Shown in pieces: positions 16,809-25,200 of a stretch of DNA of 34,623 nucleotides. The stretch comes from Gemmatimonadota bacterium (GTDB lineage Bacteria; Gemmatimonadota; Gemmatimonadetes; Longimicrobiales; Gaopeijiaceae), in NCBI GenBank assembly GCA_009838975.1, contig VXQO01000158.1, positions 1-34,623 of the forward strand, given 5' to 3'. A model generated the notes under the pieces. It ran no database searches and was not told the origin of the DNA. It saw only the letters and a list, made by a program, of their open reading frames with translations. How positions within the stretch are numbered: the first letter of the stretch is position 1; the number at the start of each line of letters is the position of its first letter. The translations under genes and the position numbers were made by a program.

Positions 16809-16849
16809 CATCCGGGTCGGGGACCTGCCTGAGCTCCCCGACCCGGATG
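16809..16849 (-). terminator. strong stem-loop after the peptide operon
   Basis: A perfect 15-base-pair stem (16809-16823 with 16835-16849; arms CATCCGGGTCGGGGA and its complement) encloses an 11-base loop. It lies 82 bases after the stop of the last small peptide gene. On the minus strand it is followed only by a short T-run (ATTTG), so termination efficiency is uncertain. Nothing else is seen between 16699 and 16930. Confidence 0.6.
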
Positions 16850-16930
16850 AACCCGCCTACACGGCTTCAAACCAGCGGCGTCTGGCTGCGAACGGTGAAT
16901 GCAGCCGTCGTTCTGGTTGTTTCCGTGTCT

Positions 16931-17167
16931 CTAGCGATAGTAGTAGTGGTACTCGACACACGAGTCCAAAACCAAACCGAACAACCACTTGGTGATCGGA
17001 TCCATCCAGCCGCCGCCAAAGTCGGCGCACTCCTCCTCCGAAAGGCAGTGCCTCTGTCCGTATCCACAGTCTCCTGGCTGCGCTGCCAGGTCGCGAGGTC
17101 GCGCTACCGTGAAAAGACTCATCATGAATAGTCCGGAAACGATCACCGTTATGATTCCATTCTTCAT
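16931..17167 (-). CDS. short secreted four-cysteine peptide, copy 3 (VARP motif)
   Basis: The product has 78 residues. A hydrophobic N-terminus (KNGIITVIVSGLFMMSLFT) leads into VARPRDLAAQ (21-30), then a mature part of about 48 residues with Cys at 34, 41, 47 and 70. The first three are spaced C-x6-C-x5-C. The tail is aromatic (WLFGLVLDSCVEYHYYYR). AGGAG lies about 11 bases before the ATG. The VARP-x-x-L-x-AQ motif and the four Cys match the two genes just upstream, so the three form a tandem family. There is no database family I can name. It could be an exported disulfide-rich peptide or a precursor that is processed after the motif. Confidence 0.75.
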   Translation of the reverse strand: MKNGIITVIVSGLFMMSLFTVARPRDLAAQPGDCGYGQRHCLSEEECADFGGGWMDPITKWLFGLVLDSCVEYHYYYR

Positions 17168-17216
17168 CTGTACTACACTCCTGTATGATCAGTAAGTCGG
17201 GGTTCGTGCGCTCTGC

Positions 17217-17456
17217 CTAGTCAACGGGCGCCGGCGGTGGCGCCAGGTTCCAGTAGAAGCTCCTTTCGGCACACTCCTTCCACCACCATATGCCACGACA
17301 TGTCGTTACGGTCGCGCAAACCGGCTCCGCATCACCGGTGCAACGTCCGGCTCCTTGGGCCTGGACACCGGCCGGCTTCGCCACCTCTATTGCAGCCGCC
17401 GCCAGGACGGTGACGATAGTGGCTGACATTGCAACACTTTGCATAAACCTCTTCAT
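17217..17456 (-). CDS. short secreted four-cysteine peptide, copy 2 (VAKP motif)
   Basis: The product has 79 residues. The N-terminal hydrophobic segment (MSATIVTVLAAAAIE) is followed by VAKPAGVQAQ (25-34). The mature part of about 45 residues has Cys at 39, 47, 53 and 62, a Trp-rich patch (GIWWWKEC) and a Pro-rich tail (LAPPPAPVD). AAGGAAACA precedes the ATG as ribosome site. It lies 43 bases after copy 1 and 49 bases before copy 3 on the same strand. The mature sequence has diverged strongly from the other copies while the leader motif and the number of cysteines are kept, the pattern expected for a shared export or processing signal with variable cargo. Confidence 0.75.
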   Translation of the reverse strand: MKRFMQSVAMSATIVTVLAAAAIEVAKPAGVQAQGAGRCTGDAEPVCATVTTCRGIWWWKECAERSFYWNLAPPPAPVD

Positions 17457-17499
17457 TGTTTCCTTGCCTCCCTCGGATCACTGAGTCCGATTGTCCTTT

Positions 17500-17727
17500 T
17501 CAGTTGTGTATTTCGCCGAAGTAGATGAATTCTGTATCAGTGCGGCAGAAGAAGATCCAAAACAGGCACGTCCTGGTTGTTTCCACTCCGCATATGTCGT
17601 GGTAGTCCACGCATTCGTCCCATTCCTGCGCGCGAATCTCGGCTGGTCGGGCTACTTGCCACAACGCAGTAACCAAAGTGGTCAGCACTGCGCTTGAGAC
17701 CGCAACTCTTTTTATGGTCTGCTTCAT
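17500..17727 (-). CDS. short secreted four-cysteine peptide, copy 1 (VARP motif), overlapping the propeller gene
   Basis: The product has 75 residues. The leader MKQTIKRVAVSSAVLTTLVT is followed by VARPAEIRAQ (25-34). The mature part of about 41 residues has Cys at 39, 46, 54 and 61 (C-x6-C-x7-C-x6-C) and aromatic residues (CLFWIFFC). The ATG overlaps the stop of the propeller lipoprotein by 4 bases (ATGA), and AAAGGAT lies about 10 bases upstream inside that gene. Overlap with the propeller makes co-expression very likely and supports this being a real gene despite its size. The function is unknown. Confidence 0.8.
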   Translation of the reverse strand: MKQTIKRVAVSSAVLTTLVTALWQVARPAEIRAQEWDECVDYHDICGVETTRTCLFWIFFCRTDTEFIYFGEIHN

Positions 17728-18758
17728 CTTTCGGATCCTTTCCGGCGAAATGATGTGATTTGTGGATAGAGTCCTCGATTGTCCAGTACAAACACGCGAT
17801 CGCCCGTGACCGCAAAGCTGTCCGCTACGTCCGGGAGTGTCTGTGAGTGCACGTACCGGCCGCTTCCGACGTCGTACATGTCGAGCACCCGGAATCGATG
17901 CGCCGTATGCCCTCCGGGCAGCACATACATCGTGTCCTTCCAGACATCCATATCATATGCAGAGTAGGCAGGGCGTGCGGCCAATCTCCAACTGGTCCTG
18001 TTATCGCGACGGTTGACAATGATCTCCGGGAACTCGGTGTGCTCGACGTAGGGGAACATCTCCAGGGGCGTGTCGGCCTCGAAGGTAAACCAGCCGTTTC
18101 CCGCCTCGAAGGCAAAGACCCATTTGTCGTTTTCCGATGCGGCAACGTTACCATATCGCTGAAGGAAATGCATCGTTGTGAAGCCGGACCAGGGAACCTT
18201 GACCGAATCCTCCTGCTCGCCCTCGGACACCAGTATCCAGGGGTCTGCCGGTCTGTTCGTGTCGAGCACGACATCGCCCGCCGAGAGGGCCGCGACTCCT
18301 TCAACAAGGCTGAAGTCGGTGCAGATGATGGTGTCCTCGCGCTTGAGCACGCCCTCGGGCGACAGAAACACCAGGCGGCAGTTGCCGGAGTCGGCCAGGA
18401 CGACACCGCCATCGGGCGTCACGTCAAAGGCGCGCACGTTGCCGAGTTCACCGGGACCCTCTCCCTTGCTGCCCCACCTCCAGTCCAGGTCGCCCGCAGG
18501 CGAGAGCCGTACCACCTGCTGCAACATCGGATCGAGCACATACAGTGCATTGTCGGGTGCTGCAACAAGGCGCGTGGGTGCACCGAGAATGGTGTCCCGG
18601 ACGCCGCCATAGCTCCAGATCGTGTCGTACGCGACCGTACGCACGGTCCGAACACCCGACCCCTCAGTATACAGGGCCGGTGTACCACCGCGCATTTCTG
18701 CACAAGCAGCGCCCAGCACCGTTGCCGACAGAGCCAACAGAACCCTTCGCCGGATCAT
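17724..18758 (-). CDS. 6-bladed beta-propeller lipoprotein of the peptide operon
   Basis: The product has 344 residues with a lipoprotein signal (MIRRRVLLALSATVLGAACA, Cys19). Propeller blades are visible as LVAAPDNALYVLDPMLQQVV, RLSPAGDLDWRWGSKGEGPG, FDVTPDGGVVLADSGNCRLV and DMDVWKDTMYVLPGGHTAHR, ending DSFAVTGDRVFVLDNRGLYP. The G-x-G-x-GPGEL signature is shared with the gene at 2742. The protein is predicted to sit in the periplasm or outer membrane and bind an unknown ligand. Its ATG overlaps the stop of the thioredoxin-fold-like gene by 4 bases, and its own stop overlaps the first peptide gene by 4 bases, so it is the centre of a translationally coupled operon. Confidence 0.9.
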   Translation of the reverse strand: MIRRRVLLALSATVLGAACAEMRGGTPALYTEGSGVRTVRTVAYDTIWSYGGVRDTILGAPTRLVAAPDNALYVLDPMLQQVVRLSPAGDLDWRWGSKGEGPGELGNVRAFDVTPDGGVVLADSGNCRLVFLSPEGVLKREDTIICTDFSLVEGVAALSAGDVVLDTNRPADPWILVSEGEQEDSVKVPWSGFTTMHFLQRYGNVAASENDKWVFAFEAGNGWFTFEADTPLEMFPYVEHTEFPEIIVNRRDNRTSWRLAARPAYSAYDMDVWKDTMYVLPGGHTAHRFRVLDMYDVGSGRYVHSQTLPDVADSFAVTGDRVFVLDNRGLYPQITSFRRKGSER

Positions 18759-19281
18759 GACGCACCAAACCTTTCCTCCAGGGACGCTGCGGTCAGATCT
18801 TCTTGCCCGCCGATACTCTGGACAAACGTCACGCTTCCCTGTTCGTCAAACCCCACAGCGAAGGGAGTTCGAACGAATCGACCGATCGGCATGACGGACC
18901 GCCAGGGGATGGGTTCCAACAAGGTATCCCCACTATTGGCGGCGACGAGTTTCTCGAGGTCCGATGTCGAAACCCCATCCTCGATGATCAGAATCCGCTT
19001 GGTACGGTGAGTTGCCCCGCGAGATCGTTGACGTCCTCGACGAGAGCCAGACAGTCGGCGGCCGTGGTTACGAACACCATGCTCGGCCCCGGTGTGCCAG
19101 CGGCATCGATGAACTGCTCGAAGCGATAGTCATCCAAGCGAGCACGAACGGCGGAGAAGGAAAACAGGACACAGGCCAGAGCGAGCATGGCACCCTGCCA
19201 CCGAGACAGACTTGCCCGCCGCTGCAGGAATGATCGCGTCGCGCGCATATTGGACAGGGCCCGCGCTCTTGGTTCAGGCAT
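18755..19281 (-). pseudogene. membrane-anchored thioredoxin-fold-like protein, interrupted by one frameshift
   Basis: Two reading frames make one protein of about 175 residues. The N-terminal frame (from ATG 19281) has a Arg-rich start, one membrane helix (WQGAMLALACVLFSFSAV), then PSMVFVTTAADCLALVEDVN, and stops at TGA 18988. The next frame (from about 18997) continues coherently as KRILIIEDGVSTSDLEKLV, later RFVRTPFAVGFDEQGSVTFV, and ends at 18755. A lost base between about 18997 and 19012 explains both. The T-P-F-x-V-x-x-D-x-x-G block is typical of redoxin/TlpA-like proteins. Only one Cys remains where CxxC is expected, so redox activity is doubtful. It overlaps the upstream gene by 8 bases and the propeller by 4. 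It may be an intact gene carrying a sequencing error. Confidence 0.75.
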
Positions 19282-19594
19282 TTCTCCCTCCAGAGAACTG
19301 GTGATTGGGGTCGTGACGGATCAGGTCACGGACGATCGTGTGTCGTCCAGCCGGCACAGACGTCCCCGCCGGACGGGATTGACGGGACATCGATTTCGCT
19401 GACGCGGCGACGACCTGCGGGGCGCGCGCGGTGATCCTCCCCACCCGCGGCAGGTCCGACAGCACGAGAGTCGCGGCCAGTACGGCGGCGGGAGCCGCCA
19501 GGAGCAGCCCGCATGCGGTGGTCCGCGGGTGTGCGGACAGGCGCCGGTGCAGCGCTGCGATTCGATTGCTGGAGCCCGGTTTTCGTGCGGCCAT
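19274..19594 (-). CDS. small one-TM protein of unknown function, first gene of the peptide operon
   Basis: The product has 106 residues: a basic N-terminus (1-26), one hydrophobic helix (TTACGLLLAAPAAVLAATLV, about 25-44), then a polar basic tail. No family is recognised. A short CAGGG precedes ATG 19594. Its last codons overlap the ATG of the next gene by 8 bases, which supports it as a real gene. Its topology suggests an inner-membrane anchor with the C-terminal ~60 residues in the periplasm. A role as assembly partner for the thioredoxin-fold-like protein is possible but is inference. The 110 bases upstream (19595-19704) contain no convincing promoter by eye. Confidence 0.6.
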   Translation of the reverse strand: MAARKPGSSNRIAALHRRLSAHPRTTACGLLLAAPAAVLAATLVLSDLPRVGRITARAPQVVAASAKSMSRQSRPAGTSVPAGRHTIVRDLIRHDPNHQFSGGRNA

Positions 19595-19704
19595 CCCTGA
19601 ATAATCCCCTGAAGCGTGTCGTCTCTGCGATCAAGCGAGCAACACGCTACATAGTCCCCAGGGGCGCTTCCATAGCTGGATGGGACATGGTCTCCGGCGG
19701 AGCG

Positions 19705-19747
19705 AAAAAGGGTCTGCCGGACGGCCGAAACCGCCCCGTAGACCCTT
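19705..19747 (-). terminator. rho-independent terminator of the selenoredoxin gene
   Basis: On the minus strand AAGGGTCT (19747-19740) and AGACCCTT (19715-19708) pair perfectly. The stem continues inward with two mismatches to a short loop, and a run of five T (19709-19705) follows. It begins 43 bases after the stop of the redoxin at 19790. It also insulates the peptide operon, which starts at 19594 on the same strand. Confidence 0.75.
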
Positions 19748-19789
19748 CAGAACGGGGCCGGAGGGATGAAATCCGGGCGCGAAGTCCCT

Positions 19790-20410
19790 CTACAGCGCCT
19801 TCAGCACCTCCAAAATGTCCTCGTTCGTCGGCCGGACCCGATAGTCCACCTCCACGAACCGGTATCGCACGACTCCTTCCTTGTCGATCACGTAGGTCGC
19901 GGGGTGAGGAAGCGGGCGGTTGGGGGGCGCGTCCGGGTTGAAGAGGCCGTATCGGTCGATCACCCGGTGGTCCGGGTCCGACAGCATGATGAAGTCGGGC
20001 TCCACCCCGTCGTCGGCGGCCACGCGGTCGATCATCAGCTGCATGCCTTCACTGTCGTCCACGGATATGGTGACGATCTCGGTTTCGTCCGCGAGGTCGT
20101 CTGGAAGGAGTGCTCTCAGCTCCACGAGCTGACTGGCGCAGTACGGTCACCAGTGTCCGCGATAGAAGACCAGGACCACGTTCTTCTCGCCGCGAAAGCC
20201 CGCGAGGTCCACCGGGCCGCGGTCGAAGGAGTCGAGGGTGAAGAGCGGGGCTTCGTCGCCCAGCGCGACGCGCTCGATGTCGGTGGGCGGCAGGTCGTGT
20301 CCGTCCACGGGGCCGAGCGTCTGTGCCCGGGCGGATGCGGCGGTGAACGCGCCGACCGCGAGCAGGGACAGGGCGCAGAGGCGGAGCAGCGAGGCAAGGG
20401 ATCGTCTCAT
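19790..20410 (-). CDS. AhpC/TSA-type redoxin with in-frame TGA (probable selenocysteine) in a UxxC motif
   Basis: The product has 206 residues if the TGA at 20149-20147 is read as Sec88. A signal peptide (MRRSLASLLRLCALSLLAVG, ending SARAQ) is followed by the redoxin start GDEAPLFTLDSFDRGPVDL. The active site is then VVLVFYRGHW-[TGA]-PYCASQL, where family members have WCPYC. The same frame continues without a break through VTISVDDSEGMQLMIDRVA, PHPATYVIDKEGVVRYRFVE and the end EDILEVLKAL, all typical of the family. The TGA therefore replaces the nucleophilic Cys and Cys91 is the resolving residue. Read as a stop it would leave an 87-residue fragment. Selenocysteine at this position is known in bacterial redoxins (UxxC). 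It probably reduces peroxides or disulfides in the periplasm. A single-base sequencing error (TGC to TGA) is the alternative. Confidence 0.82.
20116..20149 (-). promoter_or_regulatory. candidate bacterial SECIS element of the selenoredoxin
   Basis: After TGA (20149-20147) come 14 bases. A perfect 7-base-pair stem follows: TCAGCTC at 20132-20126 pairs with GAGCTGA at 20122-20116, around the loop GTG. If the closing C-G pair opens the loop is CGTGG. The loop starts 21-22 bases past the TGA and has a G in its first two positions. Both fit the known geometry of bacterial SECIS hairpins read by SelB. The structure was found by eye and not scored for energy. Confidence 0.6.
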
Positions 20411-20488
20411 CGGAATCGTCCAGGAAGGGGCGGGTGGTCATTCTTCCGCGGCTACACCGGAAGGGCCGCGGCACGGTATCTTAACGAC

Positions 20489-22153
20489 ATGTGCTCGGTC
20501 CTCGCCATCCTCGAAATCGATCCTCACGCCCCCTACCCGCGTGAACGCGCGCTGGCGCTGTCGAGGCTCCAGCAGCACCGGGGGCCCGACTGGTCGGGTG
20601 TCTTCGCCCACGACCGCGCACTCCTGGCGCACAACCGGCTGGCCATCGTCGATGTCGAACACGGCGCTCAGCCGCTGGAGAACGGGGCCGGAACCCACGT
20701 GCTCGCGGTGAACGGCGAGATCTACAACCACCGCTTGCTGGAAGCGGAGCTCGCGGGATCGTTCCGTCCACGGACCCGCAGCGACTGCGAGGTGATCCTC
20801 GGGCTGTACGCCGAGCAGGGGAGCGGCTTCGTGAACCGCCTGAACGGGATCTTCGCGTTCGTGCTGTACGACGCCGAGCAGGATCGGTACATCGTCGCCC
20901 GCGACCACATGGGCATCGTTCCCCTCTACACGGGGCGCGACGACGAGGGGCGGTTCTTCGTCGCCTCCGAGATGAAGGCGCTGATGCCCGTCTGCCGCTC
21001 GGTCGAGGAGTTTCCGCCGGGGCACGTGCTGGATTCGGCGGACGGCAACGCCGTTCCGGAGCGCTACTACAAGAGGACATGGCGCGACTACGAGGCGGCC
21101 ACGGCCGAGCCCGACCCGGCCAGGATCCGCGAGGCGCTCGAAGCCGCTGTGCACCGCCAGCTCATGTCGGACGTCCCCTACGGGGTGTTGCTCTCGGGAG
21201 GGCTCGACTCGTCGATCGTCTCGGCGGTCGCCCGGCGCTACGCGCGGCGCCGAATCGAGGACGACGACCGGAGCGAGGCGTGGTGGCCCCGGCTGCACTC
21301 GTTCTGCATCGGGCTGGAGGGGTCGCCGGATCTGGCCAGCGCGGCGACGGTGGCCGAGCATATCGGCACCGTGCACCACCAGTTCCACTTCACGGTCCAA
21401 GAGGGCCTCGACGCGCTCTCCGACGTCATCCACCACCTCGAGACCTTCGACGTCACCACCGTGCGCGCCGCCACGCCGATGTACCTGATGGCGCGGCGCA
21501 TCCGCACACTGGGCATCAAGATGGTCCTCTCGGGAGAGGGGGCCGACGAGGTCTTCGGCGGCTACCTCTACTTCCACCGCGCCCCCGACCCCCGCGCGTT
21601 TCACGATGAGACGGTGAGGAAGCTCGACCGCCTTCACCAGTTCGACTGTCTGCGCGCGAACAAGGCGATGGCCGCGTGGGGCGTGGAGGCAAGAGTGCCG
21701 TTCCTCGACCGGGAATTCCTGGACGTGGCGATGTCGATCGACCCGGCGGCGAAGATGCCGGGTGGCGGGATCGAAAAGCGCATCCTCCGCGAAGCGTTCG
21801 CAGACTATCTGCCCCCGGAGATTCTCTGGCGCCAGAAGGAGCAGTTCTCGGATGGCGTCGGCTACTCCTGGATCGACTCGCTGAAGGCGTTCGCCGAGGA
21901 GAGTGTGAGCGACCGCCAGCTGGCCAATGCGCGCTTCCGCTTCCCCTGGAATCCGCCCCCGGACAAGGAAGCCTACCTCTACCGGAGGATCTTCGAGTCG
22001 CACTTCCCGCTGCCCGAGGCCGCCCGCTGCGTCCCCGGCGGCCCGAGCGTCGCCTGCTCGACCCCCGAAGCCCTGGCGTGGGACGAGGCGCTGTCGAGCA
22101 CCATCGACCCCTCGGGGCGCGCGGTCGCGGGAGTGCACCGGTCCGCGTACTGA
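20489..22153 (+). CDS. asnB: glutamine-hydrolysing asparagine synthetase B
   Basis: The product has 554 residues, the same length as E. coli AsnB. ATG 20489 is chosen because it places the essential nucleophile Cys at position 2 (MCSVLAILEID). The N-terminal glutaminase domain shows LQQHRGPDWSGVF, HNRLAIVDVEHGAQPL and NGEIYNHRLLEAEL. The synthetase domain has the ATP pyrophosphatase loop LLSGGLDSSIVSAVARR near residue 235, LSGEGADEVFGGYLYFH, and WGVEARVPFLDREFLDVA. It makes asparagine from aspartate, glutamine and ATP in the cytoplasm. It diverges from the selenoredoxin gene with 78 bases between starts. No repeat of the reading frame upstream of 20489 is coding. Confidence 0.96.
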   Translation: MCSVLAILEIDPHAPYPRERALALSRLQQHRGPDWSGVFAHDRALLAHNRLAIVDVEHGAQPLENGAGTHVLAVNGEIYNHRLLEAELAGSFRPRTRSDCEVILGLYAEQGSGFVNRLNGIFAFVLYDAEQDRYIVARDHMGIVPLYTGRDDEGRFFVASEMKALMPVCRSVEEFPPGHVLDSADGNAVPERYYKRTWRDYEAATAEPDPARIREALEAAVHRQLMSDVPYGVLLSGGLDSSIVSAVARRYARRRIEDDDRSEAWWPRLHSFCIGLEGSPDLASAATVAEHIGTVHHQFHFTVQEGLDALSDVIHHLETFDVTTVRAATPMYLMARRIRTLGIKMVLSGEGADEVFGGYLYFHRAPDPRAFHDETVRKLDRLHQFDCLRANKAMAAWGVEARVPFLDREFLDVAMSIDPAAKMPGGGIEKRILREAFADYLPPEILWRQKEQFSDGVGYSWIDSLKAFAEESVSDRQLANARFRFPWNPPPDKEAYLYRRIFESHFPLPEAARCVPGGPSVACSTPEALAWDEALSSTIDPSGRAVAGVHRSAY

Positions 22154-22218
22154 TCGGCCGAGGGCCAGCCAGGCACATACTTGCAGCACGCCCTGGCGGA
22201 CAGTAGCATCACCTCACC

Positions 22219-22247
22219 TTGACGCTCGCCATTCGGCGCCGTGTAGT
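22219..22247 (+). promoter_or_regulatory. possible promoter for the SusC/SusD operon
   Basis: TTGACG (22219-22224) and TGTAGT (22242-22247) are separated by 17 bases and lie about 42 bases before the SusC ATG. The -35 matches the consensus at five of six positions and the -10 at four of six. Phylum-specific promoter consensus may differ, so this is tentative. Confidence 0.35.
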
Positions 22248-22288
22248 CGAATGGTATGTATACCAACACGGATGCCAGGAGGTGAACA

Positions 22289-25200
22289 ATGAGCGCAAAC
22301 CGTTTGTTCCGCCGGTCTCGATCGAGTACGACCGGCCGCTACCGGGACGGGGGAAGCCGCACTGCGCGGCCCTACCGCGTGGTCCTCCTCCTTGGGGCAC
22401 TCGCTCTGGGTGCCCTGACGCCGGGCACGCCATTCACCGCCAATGCCCAGCAGAACATCATCCGCGGCACCGTGCTCCAGCAGCAGACTCTGCAGCCGGT
22501 CGTGGGGGCCCAGGTCGTCGCCGAAGGGACCCAGCAGGGATCCATCACCGACGGTACCGGACGCTTCACGATTGCCGGCCTGACGGGCACCCAGATCACG
22601 CTCGAGGTCATCATGGTGGGCTATCGGACCGCGCGGCAGACCGTGCCCGTGGGCACGACCGATGTGCGCATCCTGCTGGCCGAGACCGCTGTCGAACTGG
22701 AGGGAATCGTCGTAACCGGCACGCCCGGCGAGACGCGCGCCCGGACGGTCGGCAATGCGGTGGCCCGGGTGTCGGCGGAATCCAGCCTGCAGGTCAAGCC
22801 GGTCCGCGATGTTCAGGATCTGCTGAAGGGCGCGGCCCCCGGTGTAACGGTTCGGGTCGGACAGGGCAACGTGGGCACGGGCGGCGTAATACGCATGCGC
22901 GGCGTGACGAGTCTGTCATTGAACAACCAGCCCCTCATCTACATCGACGGGATCCGCGTCAACAACGACTTCCGCTCGGGCCCCTCCATTCGCGGCGGAC
23001 GCCAGACCTCCCGCATCAACGACATCAATCCTGAAGAGATCGAGTCCATCGAGATCATCAAAGGACCGGCGGCGGCCACACTCTACGGCACGGAGGCGTC
23101 CAATGGCGTGATTCAGATCATCACCAAGAGAGGCACCGCGGGCGCCCCGACGTGGAATCTGACGGTCAAGCAGGGGGTGAACTACTTCGCGGACCCCCAC
23201 GGACGACTCCCGAACAACTACGCGCTCGGAGCGAGCGGCGAGTTGATGGAACAGGACCTTTACGAGGAAGAACTGGCCGCCGGGCGCAACGCACTTCAGA
23301 ACGGCCACAGCCAGGGCTACGACCTCAGCGTCCGGGGGGGCACCGAGGGTGTCCGCTACTTCGCATCGGCCGCCTGGGACGACACCGAGGGAATCGTCGA
23401 CTACAACTGGCAGAAGAAGCTGAGCGCCCGAGGCAACCTCCAGATCACACCCAGCGACAACCTCAATGCGACCGTCAATCTGGGGGTGGTGAGCAGTGAG
23501 ACCCGATACGGACAGGCGGCGTCCGGCTGGGACTTGATGGGCCAGTTCATCTGGGGCAATCCCCGGTCTCGGGACGGACGCCTTCGGGGCTTCCTTCGCG
23601 CCACGCCGGAAGCCGCCGGCAGCATCCAGTCCTACTCCGAAATCCTGCGCGCGACCCTCGGCACCACGGTGGACTACCGACCCGTCGACTGGCTTAGCAC
23701 ACGGATGAACGTTGGCCTGGACATGACCGACGAGGAAAACTCGATCCTCTTCCCGCGTCACCCGACCGGCTCCGCATATTTCTTCGGCGCCAGGAGCCTG
23801 GGCGAGAAGAACGCCGAGCGCAAAGCGGTGCGGAACGCCACGGTGGACTTCGGCGGTACCGCGGATTTCGACCTGACCGACGCGATCTCGTCTGCCACCT
23901 CGGTGGGCTTCCAGTACTTCACGAAGGAAACGGAGGGACTGACGGGGCAGGGGCGGATCTTCCCTGCACCTCCGGTGATCACGATCGGCGGCGCCGCCCA
24001 GACGATCTCGAGCGAGTCGTACGTCGCCAACAAGACCGTCGGCGTATACGTCCAGGAGAGGATCGGCTTCAACAACCGACTGTTCCTGACGGGCGCCGTC
24101 CGGGGCGACGACAACTCGGCCTTCGGGCAGAACTTCGATTTCGTGGTATATCCCAAGGTCAGTGCGACCTGGGTCATCAACGAGGAATCCTTCTTCAACG
24201 TGCCCTGGGTGAACACGCTCAAGCTCAGGGGCGCCTGGGGACAGGCTGGCCAGCAGCCCGATGTCTTTGCGGCAATCCGCCTCTACCAGCCCGCGACCGG
24301 TCCCGGCGACTCCTCCATTCTCACCCCGCGCACCATTGGCAACCCGGACCTCGAGCCGGAGCGGGGGCAGGAACTGGAACTGGGATTCGACGCGGCCTTT
24401 CTTGACGACCGGCTGGGAATCGACTTCACCATGTACGACCAGAGCCGCAGGAACGCGATCATCGCGTCACCGGTTCCCCCGTCGTCCGGCTTCCCGGGAA
24501 TCCGCTTCGTCAACGTAGGCCAGGTGGACAGCCGCGGGATCGAACTGGGCATCAATGCCCAGCTCCTCCAGGGTGACGACGTGGCGTGGTCGCTCGGTTT
24601 CAACCTTGGCACCAACGATTCGGAGGTGGTCGACCTGGGCGAGTTCAGCGACCTCGGGGCCGGTGCGGCCCAGCTCCATCGGGTCGGCTACCCGGTCGCC
24701 GCCTTCTTCATGCGCCGCGTGGTGAGCGCGGATGTCGACGGTCAGGGCAATGTCGTCAATGCGATGTGCAGGGGCGAAGCCGACGGATCGACCGTTCCCT
24801 GCGACGGCGCACCGCGAGTGTTCGCGGGTCAGCCCGATCCGAAGCTGACGGGCAACCTCAACTCTTCCGTCACTCTCTTCGGGAATCTCCGGTTGTCGGC
24901 GGAGGTCGACTTCCAGGGTGGTCACAACGCCGTTACGGGAGACATCGCGGGCGCTCACCACCTGTTCCGCAACACGCGGGCGATCCTGACGAATTCGCAC
25001 CCGATCCTGGAGGCCTATGACCAGATCAGCGGGTTCAGCTGGTTCGAGTCCGGCTTCTACGGCGCCGGGTGGGCCAAGCTGCGCAACGTCTCGGCAACGT
25101 ACACGCTGCCGGATGAGATGGTGAGCACAATCGGGGCCTCCAGGGCGGCGCTGACGGTGTCGGGGCAGAATCTGGCGATTCTCTGGCAGGAGACGGAGGA

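Noticed and set aside
18988..18990. Third possible in-frame selenocysteine TGA, in the thioredoxin-fold-like gene
   Set aside because: Sequence after this TGA in the same frame does not look like protein (SSRMGFRHRTS...), while another frame continues the fold. A frameshift explains it and there is no redox motif at the TGA.
19766..20488. N-terminal extension of AsnB by 241 residues
   Set aside because: The extension is antisense to the selenoredoxin. AsnB needs Cys at position 2, which only the ATG at 20489 provides.
22230..22288. Possible tRNA-like segment near GTAGTCGAATGGT
   Set aside because: It resembles a D-arm fragment only. No acceptor stem, anticodon arm or T-arm (GTTCGA) is found at the proper distances.
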